Part shown: positions 9,970 through 19,375 of the stretch, one piece after another
Position numbering within the stretch: the first letter of the stretch is position 1
Layout: the number at the start of each line of letters is the position of its first letter
Notes under the pieces: generated by a model
The model's database searches: none
Seen by the model: the letters and a program-made list of their open reading frames with translations, nothing else
What the model was told of the DNA's origin: nothing
Program-made: the position numbers and the translations under genes
From: Chitinophagaceae bacterium
GTDB taxonomy: Bacteria > Bacteroidota > Bacteroidia > Chitinophagales > Chitinophagaceae
Assembly (NCBI GenBank): GCA_027486835.1
Contig: JAIXOJ010000116.1
Coordinates: 17,920-81,919, forward strand
Length of the DNA stretch: 64,000 nucleotides
Direction: 5' to 3'

Positions 9970-12900
9970 ATGAAAAAAGCCACTTATTTAATTCAAATCT
10001 TTGTTGCATTTGGATTTACCATTTCAGCTTTTGGACAAACCAAAGAATCGTTACCCCTCCCTCCATTGTCTCAACTTGTATCCGAGGATAAAAAGCTCGA
10101 ACCCGATTGGGTAAAGGGTCTAACATCGAGAGGTGTTCCAGAAGTGTGTACGGGCAATCAATTGGATTATGTGGATATGCCCGTTTCTGGGTTGTTTACA
10201 GGTCAGGTTACTTTGGGCGGGGATGGAGGTTTATATTCTTGGGATATTTTCAACGACAATCGTATGACGGGATGGTCGGGCAACTATGGCCCCATAAAAC
10301 CTAGTAAGCCTTTACAACAATATTTCACGCTCACAATTGACGGAAAAGAGATACCCATAGACCGCAAAGGCTTTTCCAATGTCAGTTTTTTGGGTGAATA
10401 TCCCATTGGAAAAGTCACCTACCAAGACAAAAATGTTCCAGTAGAAGTCACGCTCAAAGCATTTTCGCCCTTTATTCCTTTGAACGTGGATGATGCTGGA
10501 TTGCCATTGACTACCCTTAATTATACAATAAAAAACACTAGCAACAAGGTTCAGAAAATTGCCATTAAGGGTTTTCTCGAAAATTTTGTGATGAAGAATG
10601 AACGGGGTGCATTGAATGGTAAACGCATCAATAAAGTCATTACCAGCAATGGCACAACCGTTTTGGAACAATCGGTATTGGTGGACACAAACTACATAAA
10701 AACGAATGATTTAGTTATAGAAGATTGGTCAAGCGAAAACTTTTCCAAATGGACTATCGATGGCAATCCATTCAATGGGGCGGTATTGAACAACAAAAAA
10801 CTAACCAACGAGCAAAAAGGAAAATTTAAAGGGGTGAAAGCAGAAAACGGTTGCTTTATTTCCACCTACAATTTCAACAAAGACGCTAAGAAGCTAACGG
10901 GAAAAATGCAAAGCCAACCGTTTACTATTACCCACAAACATCTATATGTCTGGATGCGGAATTTTTCCAAAAGAAACATGGACGGCGTTTTTAAAGTATT
11001 GGTAGAAGGAAAAACAGTTGGTCAGCTCGACCCGATGAACATATTTTACACCAACTCAAAAAATATGTTTTTGCAATCGATAGACCTTTCGCCTTATCTA
11101 AATAAAACGGCCGTGATTGAACTCACCGATAACGAGAAAAGCAATGACGCAGCCTTTGTGATGGGAAAAATTTTCCTAAGCGACAAGTCTTTGTTGTTTG
11201 ATACTTATTCTGATAAATTCAAGAAAATAAACGAAGCAGAAGACGCAGGCAACATGGGATTGGCTTTAATTGGCGATAAATCAGACGTGAATTCAGGTTA
11301 TCAAGAAACAGAAGCCAATCAAACTTTGGTGGGTATGTTGGGCAAATCCTTGACTCTACAACCTGGAGAAAGCAAAGAAGTCAGCTTTGCGGTGGCTTGG
11401 TATTTCCCAAATCTTACGCATTTACCTGTCGTAAAAAATCAAGGTAGGTGGTATGCTTCTAAGTTTAATTCGATGGTGGAAGTGGTCGATTATTTGACCT
11501 TGAACAAGCAAAGGCTATATAAAGAAACGGAAGCATGGCACGACCACTGGTACAACGCTACATTGCCACATTGGTTATTGAACAGAACCATTATTCCTGC
11601 TTGCAATCTTGCCGCTTCCACCAATTATCGCTTGAAAGATGGCAGATGGTGGGCTTGGGAAGGCATTGGTTCTTGTGAAGGAACTTGTGGACATGTGTAT
11701 GGATATGCCCAAGCCGTTGCAAGATTGTTCCCACAATTGGAAAGGGAATTAAGGGAAAAAATAGATTTCAATTTGGCTTTGAACGAAAAAGATGGCTCTA
11801 TAGATTGCCGTGGAGAAAACAAGGGCGGTGTTTCGATAGATGCCCAAGGCTTATATATACTTAGAGCTTTAAGGGAACACCAAATGACTACCGATTCAAG
11901 TTTTATCAAGCGCATTTATCCCAAAGTAAAATTGGCAATGGAATACATGATTCGGCAGGATTCCTTAGAAGAAGGGGTGATTCGAGGCAAACAGCACAAT
12001 ACATTAGATGCCGATTGGCATGGCGAAGTCTCTTGGTACAACGGCATCTATTTGGCTGCCTTGAAAGCCTGTGCCGAGATGGCTACAATCAATTCAGAAC
12101 CAGAATACGCCAAAAGGCTTGTAAAGATTGCAGACAAAGGAGCGGCCTACATGACGAAATATCTTTTCAACGGAGAATACTATCAAAATAAAATTGACTC
12201 ATCACATTTAGAAGCAATCAATTCGGGTTCGGGCAGTGAAATAGATCAAGTGCTTGGGCAAAGCTGGGCATTTCAAGTAGGCTTGCCGAGGGTATTGCCC
12301 CAAACAGAAACCAAAAAATCATTAGCATCGCTCTGGAAATACAACTTCACAAGGGATGCTGGAGCATACAGAAAAGCCTATCATGCAGGGAGAAGGTATG
12401 CCGATGCAGGCGAATCAGGACTGTTGATGTGTACTTTTCCAAAGAACGATTGGGATTTCTATAAGGCAAGCGGCATTGGCAAGGGCGATAAATTGTACGC
12501 TGGCTATTTTAATGAGTGTATGACCGGGTTTGAACACCAAGTTGCGGGTCACATGATTTGGGAAGGGATGCTTACGGAAGGATTAGCAATAGAAAAAGCC
12601 ATTCATGATAGATATTCTCCTGCCAAACGTAATCCATACAATGAAGTAGAATGTGGTGATTATTACGGAAGGGCAATGGCGAGTTATGGGGTTTATATTG
12701 CGGCTTGTGGTTTTGAGTACGATGGTCCTTCTGGGAAAATTGCCTTTGCGCCCAAGATTCAACCTGAAAATTTCAAATCGGCTTTTACGGCTGCCAATGC
12801 TTGGGGCAGCTATGCGCAATCCTTCGACAGCCATTCTATGAAAGCTAATTTGGAAATAGCCTACGGCACATTATCTTTAAAACAACTCACGCTAACCACC

Positions 12901-13056
12901 AATTTGTTCAAAAAAACACCTACAACTGTTCGAGCAACCTTGGATGGAAAAAGTCTAGTGGCAGCATTGAAAAATGAGAATGGCAAATCGACTATTGTCT
13001 TTGGAAAATCAATTGTTGTGAACGAAGGGAAAGCTTTGCAGGTGGTATTGGAATAG
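9970..13056 (+). CDS. Secreted GH116-like glycosidase (GBA2-type N domain plus DUF608)
   Basis: 1028 residues with a signal peptide ending ISAFGQ. The N-terminal half is a beta-sandwich starting CTGNQLDYVDMPVSG and LGGDGGLYSWDIFND, typical of the GBA2-type N domain. The C-terminal half is an (alpha/alpha)6 barrel with CEGTCGHVYGYAQA (from ~569), LFPQLERELR, and NTLDADWHG (Asp680), which aligns with the NTYD-type acid/base region of GH116. Family members are beta-glucosidases, beta-xylosidases or glucosylceramidases. Residues ~245-400 appear to be an inserted extra beta domain carrying WTIDGNPFNGA. An isolated gene with 240 bp upstream, it probably acts with the neighbouring GH43 and heparinase-like enzymes. 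The exact activity is unknown. Confidence 0.75.
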   Translation: MKKATYLIQIFVAFGFTISAFGQTKESLPLPPLSQLVSEDKKLEPDWVKGLTSRGVPEVCTGNQLDYVDMPVSGLFTGQVTLGGDGGLYSWDIFNDNRMTGWSGNYGPIKPSKPLQQYFTLTIDGKEIPIDRKGFSNVSFLGEYPIGKVTYQDKNVPVEVTLKAFSPFIPLNVDDAGLPLTTLNYTIKNTSNKVQKIAIKGFLENFVMKNERGALNGKRINKVITSNGTTVLEQSVLVDTNYIKTNDLVIEDWSSENFSKWTIDGNPFNGAVLNNKKLTNEQKGKFKGVKAENGCFISTYNFNKDAKKLTGKMQSQPFTITHKHLYVWMRNFSKRNMDGVFKVLVEGKTVGQLDPMNIFYTNSKNMFLQSIDLSPYLNKTAVIELTDNEKSNDAAFVMGKIFLSDKSLLFDTYSDKFKKINEAEDAGNMGLALIGDKSDVNSGYQETEANQTLVGMLGKSLTLQPGESKEVSFAVAWYFPNLTHLPVVKNQGRWYASKFNSMVEVVDYLTLNKQRLYKETEAWHDHWYNATLPHWLLNRTIIPACNLAASTNYRLKDGRWWAWEGIGSCEGTCGHVYGYAQAVARLFPQLERELREKIDFNLALNEKDGSIDCRGENKGGVSIDAQGLYILRALREHQMTTDSSFIKRIYPKVKLAMEYMIRQDSLEEGVIRGKQHNTLDADWHGEVSWYNGIYLAALKACAEMATINSEPEYAKRLVKIADKGAAYMTKYLFNGEYYQNKIDSSHLEAINSGSGSEIDQVLGQSWAFQVGLPRVLPQTETKKSLASLWKYNFTRDAGAYRKAYHAGRRYADAGESGLLMCTFPKNDWDFYKASGIGKGDKLYAGYFNECMTGFEHQVAGHMIWEGMLTEGLAIEKAIHDRYSPAKRNPYNEVECGDYYGRAMASYGVYIAACGFEYDGPSGKIAFAPKIQPENFKSAFTAANAWGSYAQSFDSHSMKANLEIAYGTLSLKQLTLTTNLFKKTPTTVRATLDGKSLVAALKNENGKSTIVFGKSIVVNEGKALQVVLE

Positions 13057-13080
13057 GAAAAACAGGATTGCCATTCATTT

Positions 13081-13293
13081 TCAATCTTTCAATTCTTCTA
13101 AAGGTTCATCAAAATCTGGAGCTATATATTTAATGATACCTTTCATGGCTCCAGGCTTTCTTTCTTTTTTGGGTAATGATTCAATCTCTTCCATAAACAC
13201 CACGTATACTTTCATTGGTTTTTCAAAGGTGGGCATTTCTGAAAGTTTTACTGCCCCATTTTCATAAACCCCTTCAATAGTTGTTCTTGTCAT
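13081..13293 (-). CDS. Orphan antitoxin-like protein (DUF104/DUF2281-like)
   Basis: 70 residues from ATG 13293 (MTRTTIEGVYENGAVKL). The VYENGAVKL start is typical of short AbrB-fold-like antitoxins, and the tail GAMKGIIKYIAPDFDEPLEEL resembles the C-terminal toxin-binding tail of DUF2281-type antitoxins that pair with PIN toxins. A 15-codon in-frame upstream extension exists but looks non-coding. No toxin follows: only 24 bp separate its stop from the convergent GH116 gene, and upstream on the same strand there is only short spacer. Likely an orphan antitoxin or a remnant of a toxin-antitoxin pair. Confidence 0.65.
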   Translation of the reverse strand: MTRTTIEGVYENGAVKLSEMPTFEKPMKVYVVFMEEIESLPKKERKPGAMKGIIKYIAPDFDEPLEELKD

Positions 13294-13430
13294 AATAAAA
13301 AATTTTATTAAAAATATCAATTGTAGCGAAGGGTACAAGTGGCACGCTCGCAGCAGCGAGGGACCATTAATTATCGCACATCAGTAATGAGATAAAACCT
13401 TTCTTTCGCTTTTGTTATTGTCTTAATAAT

Positions 13431-14648
13431 CTAGTGTAAGCATGGATTCATTACTGCACCCATAAATAAAATATTTCCTGTATAGTGTTCACTAATCAAA
13501 AACATAAATGGCCTATCAGCAATAAAATTAAATGGTTCGTCCATGCTAGCACCTGTTCGGATGGCTATATTAGTTGCAGCACCTGCTTCAGTTCCTTTTT
13601 CGTTAATGGAAATGAACGCACTTTGCAATATCTTCTTTATGGCAATTTTGGGTTCATCGGTAATCCCCCTAAAATCTGCCTTATTTTCATTAAATGCTTC
13701 CGACATCCCCATTTTATTGAGCACATTATCAAATTCGTGTTTGGAACTAAAAGAAAATTTAGGTAAGCATAGCCATACTTTGTTTCGCTTAAAATTCATA
13801 GTTGACAAATAACTGGTATTGAAATCTTTAACTAATTCAGTAATCGAACTGTTGGTCTTAGGCAAAACCAACGTCATATAAAAATTGCTATTCGTATATC
13901 CCAATTCTAAAGCTGTGGTTTTATCATTTTCATAATAACCCATTCCATAAAACATATCGCCCATAAATGCTGCATCTATTGAGCCATTTTGCAAAGTTTT
14001 GAATTTAAGTTTTTTCGACAAATATTCTGTTATTATTGGATTAAATTGGTGGTGCCACATCCCTTTAAAATAGATTGTATTAGTTAATATCATTTTGGCA
14101 TTGGGGTTGAAAGTTTTATCTGAAATGATTGAAGGAATTGTTCCTTTTGTTTTACTTGATACCCAATTGTTGATAGGTGTTGCGTTTGACGGCATAGGAA
14201 AAATATCTGCACCACTATATTTCTTTACAATTTCCAAATAGTCTTCTTTAATAGGAAAATGAATGTCATCTTTTTTCCATAGCGCATTGGCAATGGAAAA
14301 TTTAATAGTAGTATCCTCATTTAAAGCCATGAATTTGTTGTTGAAATCCAAAAACAATTGTACAGTCTTTTTATTGTCCGCATCAAAATGAACTACTTGA
14401 CACATTTGTGCTTTAGTTTTATTTTCTGCACCCGCACAAACCAAAGCCAAGCTAGAACGGATACTATAAGGAGAGAAAAAGACATTTGAGTCTTTTTTGT
14501 ACAACTTTTTGAAAAGCTCAATTGCAAAAGCATTGTTTCTATATGCGTCGTTTGAAATTGTATTTGTTGCTTGACCAATTGCAATAGTGCAAGAAACAAC
14601 AATTGGCAGGCTAAGTGATAATTTAAAAATAATTAGTTTGAAATCCAT
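13431..14648 (-). CDS. Serpin-family serine protease inhibitor, exported
   Basis: 405 residues. The N-terminal signal (LSLPIVVSC) has a lipobox-like VVSC, so it is probably a lipoprotein. Serpin landmarks are clear: NVFFSPYSIRSSLALV, the reactive-loop hinge EKGTEAGAAT at ~350-359 with the small residues needed for strand insertion, and C-terminal NFIADRPFMFLI and GNILFMG. An intact hinge points to an inhibitory serpin that traps a serine or cysteine protease by a suicide mechanism. The reactive site cannot be fixed; an Arg four residues after the hinge is one candidate P1. It is the only gene of its kind here and is transcribed against the glycosidase genes. Confidence 0.92.
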   Translation of the reverse strand: MDFKLIIFKLSLSLPIVVSCTIAIGQATNTISNDAYRNNAFAIELFKKLYKKDSNVFFSPYSIRSSLALVCAGAENKTKAQMCQVVHFDADNKKTVQLFLDFNNKFMALNEDTTIKFSIANALWKKDDIHFPIKEDYLEIVKKYSGADIFPMPSNATPINNWVSSKTKGTIPSIISDKTFNPNAKMILTNTIYFKGMWHHQFNPIITEYLSKKLKFKTLQNGSIDAAFMGDMFYGMGYYENDKTTALELGYTNSNFYMTLVLPKTNSSITELVKDFNTSYLSTMNFKRNKVWLCLPKFSFSSKHEFDNVLNKMGMSEAFNENKADFRGITDEPKIAIKKILQSAFISINEKGTEAGAATNIAIRTGASMDEPFNFIADRPFMFLISEHYTGNILFMGAVMNPCLH

Positions 14649-14857
14649 TTTCAGTGATATAGTTTATTCAATATAATGTAGAGATTGCAAAATAATAAAA
14701 AGTGAAGGGTTGCTAACAAAAAAATTCATGCTATACCTGATTTTTTTACTAGTCATACATACTTTCAATATTTCTTTATAAAAAAATTTATTTGCTTAAG
14801 TCCAAGTAGAAATTATCAAAAACAATCCTCTTTTCTATATCTGCACTATTCAAAAGA

Positions 14858-14965
14858 AAAATGTAGCTTACTTAATTCTTAAAAGTAGCGTACTTTTTCC
14901 TTGAAAGTAGGCTACTTTTTCCGTGGAAGTAGCCTACATTTTCCCCTTAAGTAAGCTACTTTTTA
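14858..14965. repeat. 22-bp-phased array of imperfect palindromes (AAGTAGSSTACTT type)
   Basis: Five variants of AAGTAGSSTACTTTTTCC. The GTA of each copy falls at 14863, 14885, 14907, 14929 and 14951, exactly 22 bp apart. Each core (for example AGTAGGCTACT) is a near-palindrome and the links are T-rich. No protein is encoded. Confidence 0.85.
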
Positions 14966-15008
14966 AAATGGACTGCTTTTGGGATTGTTTGGGGCTAAAT
15001 AGCTACAT

Positions 15009-15045
15009 AAAAAAAGCAGTGAACACGCATGGGCATTCACTGCTT
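15009..15045 (-). terminator. Rho-independent terminator of the HU-like/DUF4469 gene
   Basis: Arms AAGCAGTGAA (15014-15023) and TTCACTGCTT (15036-15045) form a 10-bp perfect stem with a 12-nt loop. The A-run at 15009-15015 gives a T-tract on the minus strand, 20 bp past the gene's stop. Confidence 0.8.
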
Positions 15046-15063
15046 CTTATACAAATAATATTA

Positions 15064-15765
15064 TTAGCTTACGGTGAGCACGGTTTCGTACCTGTCTTTG
15101 CGAATGGCTTTGGCATTGCCATACGCTTTTCTTACTTCTAGGTAATAATTTCCCGCCACAAGCGTAGCTGGCACTAAAAACATGAGTGTGGTGGCAGTAT
15201 GCTGTGCCACGGTGTCCACTTTTGTTTCGGCTTGTGTTTTCGTATTGATGAAAAATATCCCCTCGGCAGCATTAGTAGGGTCATACTTCAATTCTGTGCC
15301 TACTATCTTGCCAATGTTGCCTTTGGTGGCAATGGTAGAAGTGTTTGTTTTCACGTCGTTATATATTACAATATCTGGTGCTGCTGCGCTGCTTCCCGAA
15401 TTTTTAGATACGGTGGCATTGGCAACAACACTGCTTAATGTAGTTCCTTGCGAAATGCTTGCATAAATAGTGTGTCTTTTTGGGTCAAAAACATCGGTTG
15501 GTTCTGTGAAAACCCCTTGAATGCTAGGCCTTAGGTTTACCAAAGGTGTGTTTAGGGCATTGCCCTCTGCCACAATTTCTGAGGCTTCTTCAAAATAAAT
15601 GTTTAGAACCGCTCTAATGTCGGTTTCTGTGAGGGTAGTTCCTCTTTTTGCAATTTTTTTTACAAGGTCATCAACACCTAGTGTGTTGTTTGCAATTACC
15701 CTCGCCTTTTGATCGTTTGGATCGGGCGTTAAATGATTCGGCTCAAGCACATAATTGATTGCCAT
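15064..15765 (-). CDS. HU-like DNA-binding domain plus DUF4469 protein
   Basis: 233 residues. Residues 1-~110 (MAINYVLEPNHLTPDPNDQ, DLVKKIAKRGTTLTETDI, LNTPLVNLRPSIQGVF) match the HU-like DNA-binding domain family of Bacteroidota. Residues ~115-233 form the beta-rich, Ig-like DUF4469 domain ending ETVLTVS. Known of the family: HU/IHF-related N-termini, with DNA binding assumed and no specific role established. A monocistronic gene with its own terminator, it starts 295 bp from the divergent heparinase-like gene. A 22-bp-phased array lies ~100 bp beyond its stop. Confidence 0.82.
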   Translation of the reverse strand: MAINYVLEPNHLTPDPNDQKARVIANNTLGVDDLVKKIAKRGTTLTETDIRAVLNIYFEEASEIVAEGNALNTPLVNLRPSIQGVFTEPTDVFDPKRHTIYASISQGTTLSSVVANATVSKNSGSSAAAPDIVIYNDVKTNTSTIATKGNIGKIVGTELKYDPTNAAEGIFFINTKTQAETKVDTVAQHTATTLMFLVPATLVAGNYYLEVRKAYGNAKAIRKDRYETVLTVS

Positions 15766-16060
15766 AATTATCTATTTTAAAGGTGAATAATCGGATGAAT
15801 ATGCATAAATGCTTTTGTTTTATAGCAGAAAATTTGGGTGATATTTTAATACTAGCCCCTATTGCTGCGGAGCAATAATACAAAACAACTAAATAAAATC
15901 TTCAAAATTTTCATTCAATTATTTTACCCCCAATTAAATTTTTCTCCTAGCGTTTAGTCTTGTTGCAACATCATGGCACTAGAAAGCCCCAATCACTCAA
16001 ATATTCCTTCTGTTCTTATACTATTATTGCCCACTTTTTTTAATGAATGATTAAAATAAA

Positions 16061-19000
16061 ATGAAGAAAAACTTATTGACGATTGCCCTGCTATTGCAAG
16101 TTGCTGTGACTATAAATGCACAAACAACTCCTGCCAAACTCACCCCTCCCCCACAAGACCAAGGTTTGCCTTATACGCAATCTGCTCGCCCTCGAGCTTT
16201 GGAGGCTTTGAAAGGTACTACTGCCCTATTTGCTGGTAGTAGGTATGCCTATGTGGATGGATTTAAAATTCGGTTAGACACCAAAGACATTCTTCGTGCA
16301 GAGGCTTTCTTGCAAAATGGAAAGCTGTTTGTGCCGGAAGCTTTTGCCACGGTGTTGGCTCAAAAGAAAATCAATCCTAAACCTATTCCTAAGGGGTTGG
16401 AAATATTGAAACCTCGTTGGGTATATGAAATTGAGCGTCCTACTTATACCTTGCCTGCATCGGTAGAAAAAACAATCGTGAAAGGGGCTACCTATATTGC
16501 TGCTACTGATTTGGCAAAAGCATTGGGCAAGCAAATATTATTGACCAAAAGAGGTTTATTGATGGTAAGTGATAAACCTATTACCTACACAGATACAGAC
16601 CCTGTATTGTCCGATTGTATCGTGAGCATTTTTGATACGCCTGAGAAATTGATGGATCCTGATATTGCTACTAAGTATGTACCTACATTGAAACAACAAG
16701 GCAAATGGACAGAACATGTACGAGTAAAGCCAGAGGACTTGAAATTATTGGAAGAAGGCAAAGAAGTAGAGTGGAAATTCACCCCAAAAAGCGAATATGA
16801 CTTTAGTGGATTTAACCAATCGCTATTGGGTAGTAAAGTGCCTGCACCGGGCGTTTATCCCAGAATATTGTTTTCTCCAGAAGATTTGCCAATGCTGAGA
16901 AAACACATTGCTGATAACAAAACCGCCCAAAAATCAATGGCTGAAATTGAAATCTTGTTTAAAAAAACTTGGTGGGATGCCAATACTGGCGATGGCAAAC
17001 TGTTTGACCAATTAGCAAAAGGTGATTTCGACAAGAGTGGTGATGGCGGTTTGGGCGGTTCTTACCATGTGGCTGGTTTGACCAAAGACTTTAAACCGGG
17101 TATTGCGCAGTCGCACATTAATTATATCACCAATTGTTTAACCACGATGGCTTTGTATTGCTTGCTTACCGACAATGAAACATTGGGTAAAAAAGTAGCG
17201 GATGCATTGGCAAATTATTATCAATTGGTGGAGAAAAAAGTGGAACAACATATCAAATCAAGCGATAGCGAATTTGGCGATAGCCCTGATGATGCGAATA
17301 ATGCAGAAACACAATGGCGTGGAATGCATGGGCAATTACCCCACATGGATATTGCTTTATCGCTTGATTATGCGGGCAAATACATGACTCCAGAACAAAG
17401 AAAATTCATGCAAACCCTAATTGCAAAAGCAACCTATGGTCGCAGAACGGGTGGCGGCGATGGCCCAAGAAGGGGTTGGAGAGATATTAACCATGTTACT
17501 TGGCATTTTACCCACCATATTGCTTTAGCTGCTATTGAAGGGTTAGATGGATTTGACCAAGAAGCTTACCAAAGCGGTTGTGAATTAGCACATGATTTTC
17601 TTGAATGGGGCATAGATGATAAAGGCCAAATGTTTGAAAGCAATGGCAAAAGTGGTGGTGGCTTTCAATTTCAATTTTTAGCGATGGTGGTGCAAGCTCG
17701 TAGGGGCGATAACCTGTTTGGTCATCCTCATTTTAGAAAACTATTGACTGCACAGGTTTATACAACTGCTCCTAATAGAAAAGAAACCTTGAGTAGCGGC
17801 ACTTGGGGTGGCACACCATTTTCGCCACCAAGTGTGATGAATATTAAATGCTTCTTTCCAAACGACCGAGCTGCAGATTATCTGTTGCAAAATGCTTATC
17901 CCGATGTGGTTTGCGATAAAATAGACATTGAAGCCTACAAGGCACAGTTGGAAAAGAAAATCAGTGGTGTTCGTTTGCCCGGCACTACTTACCCTGGATT
18001 TGTATTTTCCTTTCCTTATGTAACCGATTGGAAACCCACCACCCGAGAAGATTTGAAACTCAACCCCATTTGGAACACCGAAACCCACGGTATTCTTTCT
18101 GCTGTGTCTGACAATACAGAAAAAGCTACTTGGCTTTGTTTTCATACCCGAAACAACCACTATATAGGTTCTGGTCATCACCATGCCGATATTGGTATGT
18201 ATTATTTCTCAGGATTAGGGGTTAATTGGATTACTGAGTCGCCTTCGCCAAAGGCATATTCTGGTAGATACCACAACGAAGTGATTGTGGATGGCAAAGC
18301 AGAAGCAGAAACGCCAACAGCAGGGGGTTATTACTTAGGTGCGAATCTTACGCCTAATGGTGCATTTGCAAGTGAGGACATGACCTATGCTTACACTTAT
18401 CAATGGTGTGCGCAAGTAATGAAATGGGGCGATGGGTTCTCTAAAATTGATTCGTCTGTGGCAAAAGATGGCTGGGAATTAGAAACTCGTCCCGATAATT
18501 TTAAATATTTCGTAGGTACCAGCCATTACAAAATGCGCTATTGGTGGCCTTCTTACAATTTTGCCAATTTCACACCCAATTTCCGTGCTTTATGGAACCC
18601 AATGGAATATGTGTATCGTTCTGCGGGTATGGTGAAAGGCAATCATCCTTACAGCATTATTGTAGATGATTTGAAAAAAGATGCCAACCAACATTTGTAT
18701 CAATGGACAGCCATGAGTGCAAAAGGTGTTTGGAAAGCCGAATACCCTAACCTTCCCAAAGGCGCATTGGTATTAGCCCATGAAGATAAATTAGAAAAAG
18801 ATTGGGCTAAGGGAACCGAAGTGGCTGCATTAAATCCCAAAAAAGGCGACCCATTATTACTCCTATATAGTATTGCCGAACCAAACGAAAGCAATGACTT
18901 AAAAATTGAAGTAGCTAAAGAAGGAAAAAACCTCAATGGTGCTCAATTTACCAATTTTGAAGCAGCCATTCCAAGCTATAACCGCATTGTATTGGACAGA

Positions 19001-19201
19001 AATGCCATTCAAACCAATTTTAAAATACTGCTGATTCCTTTTACCTACGGTGAAGAATTGCCTACCATTTCTGCCAATGCAAGCAAGGCAATCATTGTTT
19101 GGAAAGATGGGCAAAAAGATGAGTTGGAATTTAAGGTTGCGAATAATAGAACTTCTGTTGCTGTGAGTAGAGGTGGGAAGGTGATTGTGGCGAGTAAGTA
19201 A
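16061..19201 (+). CDS. Secreted heparinase II/III-like protein with copper-amine-oxidase-N-like domain (paralogue)
   Basis: 1046 residues, signal peptide ending TINAQ. The order matches the 5564-8776 gene: a CuAO-N-like double hairpin (DGFKIRLDTKDIL...KLFVPEAF; GATYIAATDLAKALG), an alpha/alpha-toroid (DINHVTWHF, GQMFESNGKSGGG) and a beta-sandwich with GSGHHHADIGMYYFSG and NWITESP. The toroid residue after DIN is His rather than Trp as in its paralogue (DINH versus DINW), a possible specificity difference. Probable periplasmic or surface polysaccharide lyase. It is monocistronic, with a terminator 28 bp after the stop, and is separated from its paralogue by about 7 kb of unrelated genes. Confidence 0.8.
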   Translation: MKKNLLTIALLLQVAVTINAQTTPAKLTPPPQDQGLPYTQSARPRALEALKGTTALFAGSRYAYVDGFKIRLDTKDILRAEAFLQNGKLFVPEAFATVLAQKKINPKPIPKGLEILKPRWVYEIERPTYTLPASVEKTIVKGATYIAATDLAKALGKQILLTKRGLLMVSDKPITYTDTDPVLSDCIVSIFDTPEKLMDPDIATKYVPTLKQQGKWTEHVRVKPEDLKLLEEGKEVEWKFTPKSEYDFSGFNQSLLGSKVPAPGVYPRILFSPEDLPMLRKHIADNKTAQKSMAEIEILFKKTWWDANTGDGKLFDQLAKGDFDKSGDGGLGGSYHVAGLTKDFKPGIAQSHINYITNCLTTMALYCLLTDNETLGKKVADALANYYQLVEKKVEQHIKSSDSEFGDSPDDANNAETQWRGMHGQLPHMDIALSLDYAGKYMTPEQRKFMQTLIAKATYGRRTGGGDGPRRGWRDINHVTWHFTHHIALAAIEGLDGFDQEAYQSGCELAHDFLEWGIDDKGQMFESNGKSGGGFQFQFLAMVVQARRGDNLFGHPHFRKLLTAQVYTTAPNRKETLSSGTWGGTPFSPPSVMNIKCFFPNDRAADYLLQNAYPDVVCDKIDIEAYKAQLEKKISGVRLPGTTYPGFVFSFPYVTDWKPTTREDLKLNPIWNTETHGILSAVSDNTEKATWLCFHTRNNHYIGSGHHHADIGMYYFSGLGVNWITESPSPKAYSGRYHNEVIVDGKAEAETPTAGGYYLGANLTPNGAFASEDMTYAYTYQWCAQVMKWGDGFSKIDSSVAKDGWELETRPDNFKYFVGTSHYKMRYWWPSYNFANFTPNFRALWNPMEYVYRSAGMVKGNHPYSIIVDDLKKDANQHLYQWTAMSAKGVWKAEYPNLPKGALVLAHEDKLEKDWAKGTEVAALNPKKGDPLLLLYSIAEPNESNDLKIEVAKEGKNLNGAQFTNFEAAIPSYNRIVLDRNAIQTNFKILLIPFTYGEELPTISANASKAIIVWKDGQKDELEFKVANNRTSVAVSRGGKVIVASK

Positions 19202-19228
19202 AACCTAATCTATTTTTAAATTGATTGT

Positions 19229-19260
19229 AAAATCCCATCTATTTAGTTGGGATTTTTTTA
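19229..19260 (+). terminator. Terminator of the second long heparinase-like gene
   Basis: AAAATCCCA (19229-19237) pairs with TGGGATTTT (19248-19256) around a 10-nt loop and runs into further Ts. Confidence 0.75.
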
Positions 19261-19375
19261 TTTGTAGCCTTTATAGAATCCATTGTTAGCGAACTCACTG
19301 ACTATTTTGATGTTCCCATACAATACCACATTAAACTACAAAACCCTATTTTTGGCACTTGTAATATTATACAGT

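Larger units (their letters stand above)
14649..15063. other. Intergenic region with phased repeat array and terminator
   Basis: 415 bp. It contains the serpin upstream region (AT-rich), the 22-bp-phased palindromic array at 14858-14965, and the terminator of the HU-like gene at 15009-15045. No credible gene. Confidence 0.6.

Noticed and set aside
14923..15141. Frame running from the phased array into the HU-like gene
   Set aside because: It crosses the terminator hairpin and is antisense to a clear gene.
1..19201. Complete polysaccharide utilisation locus
   Set aside because: Degradative enzymes are present but no SusC/SusD pair, sensor or sigma/anti-sigma genes are in the window, so only a carbohydrate-degradation cluster is claimed.
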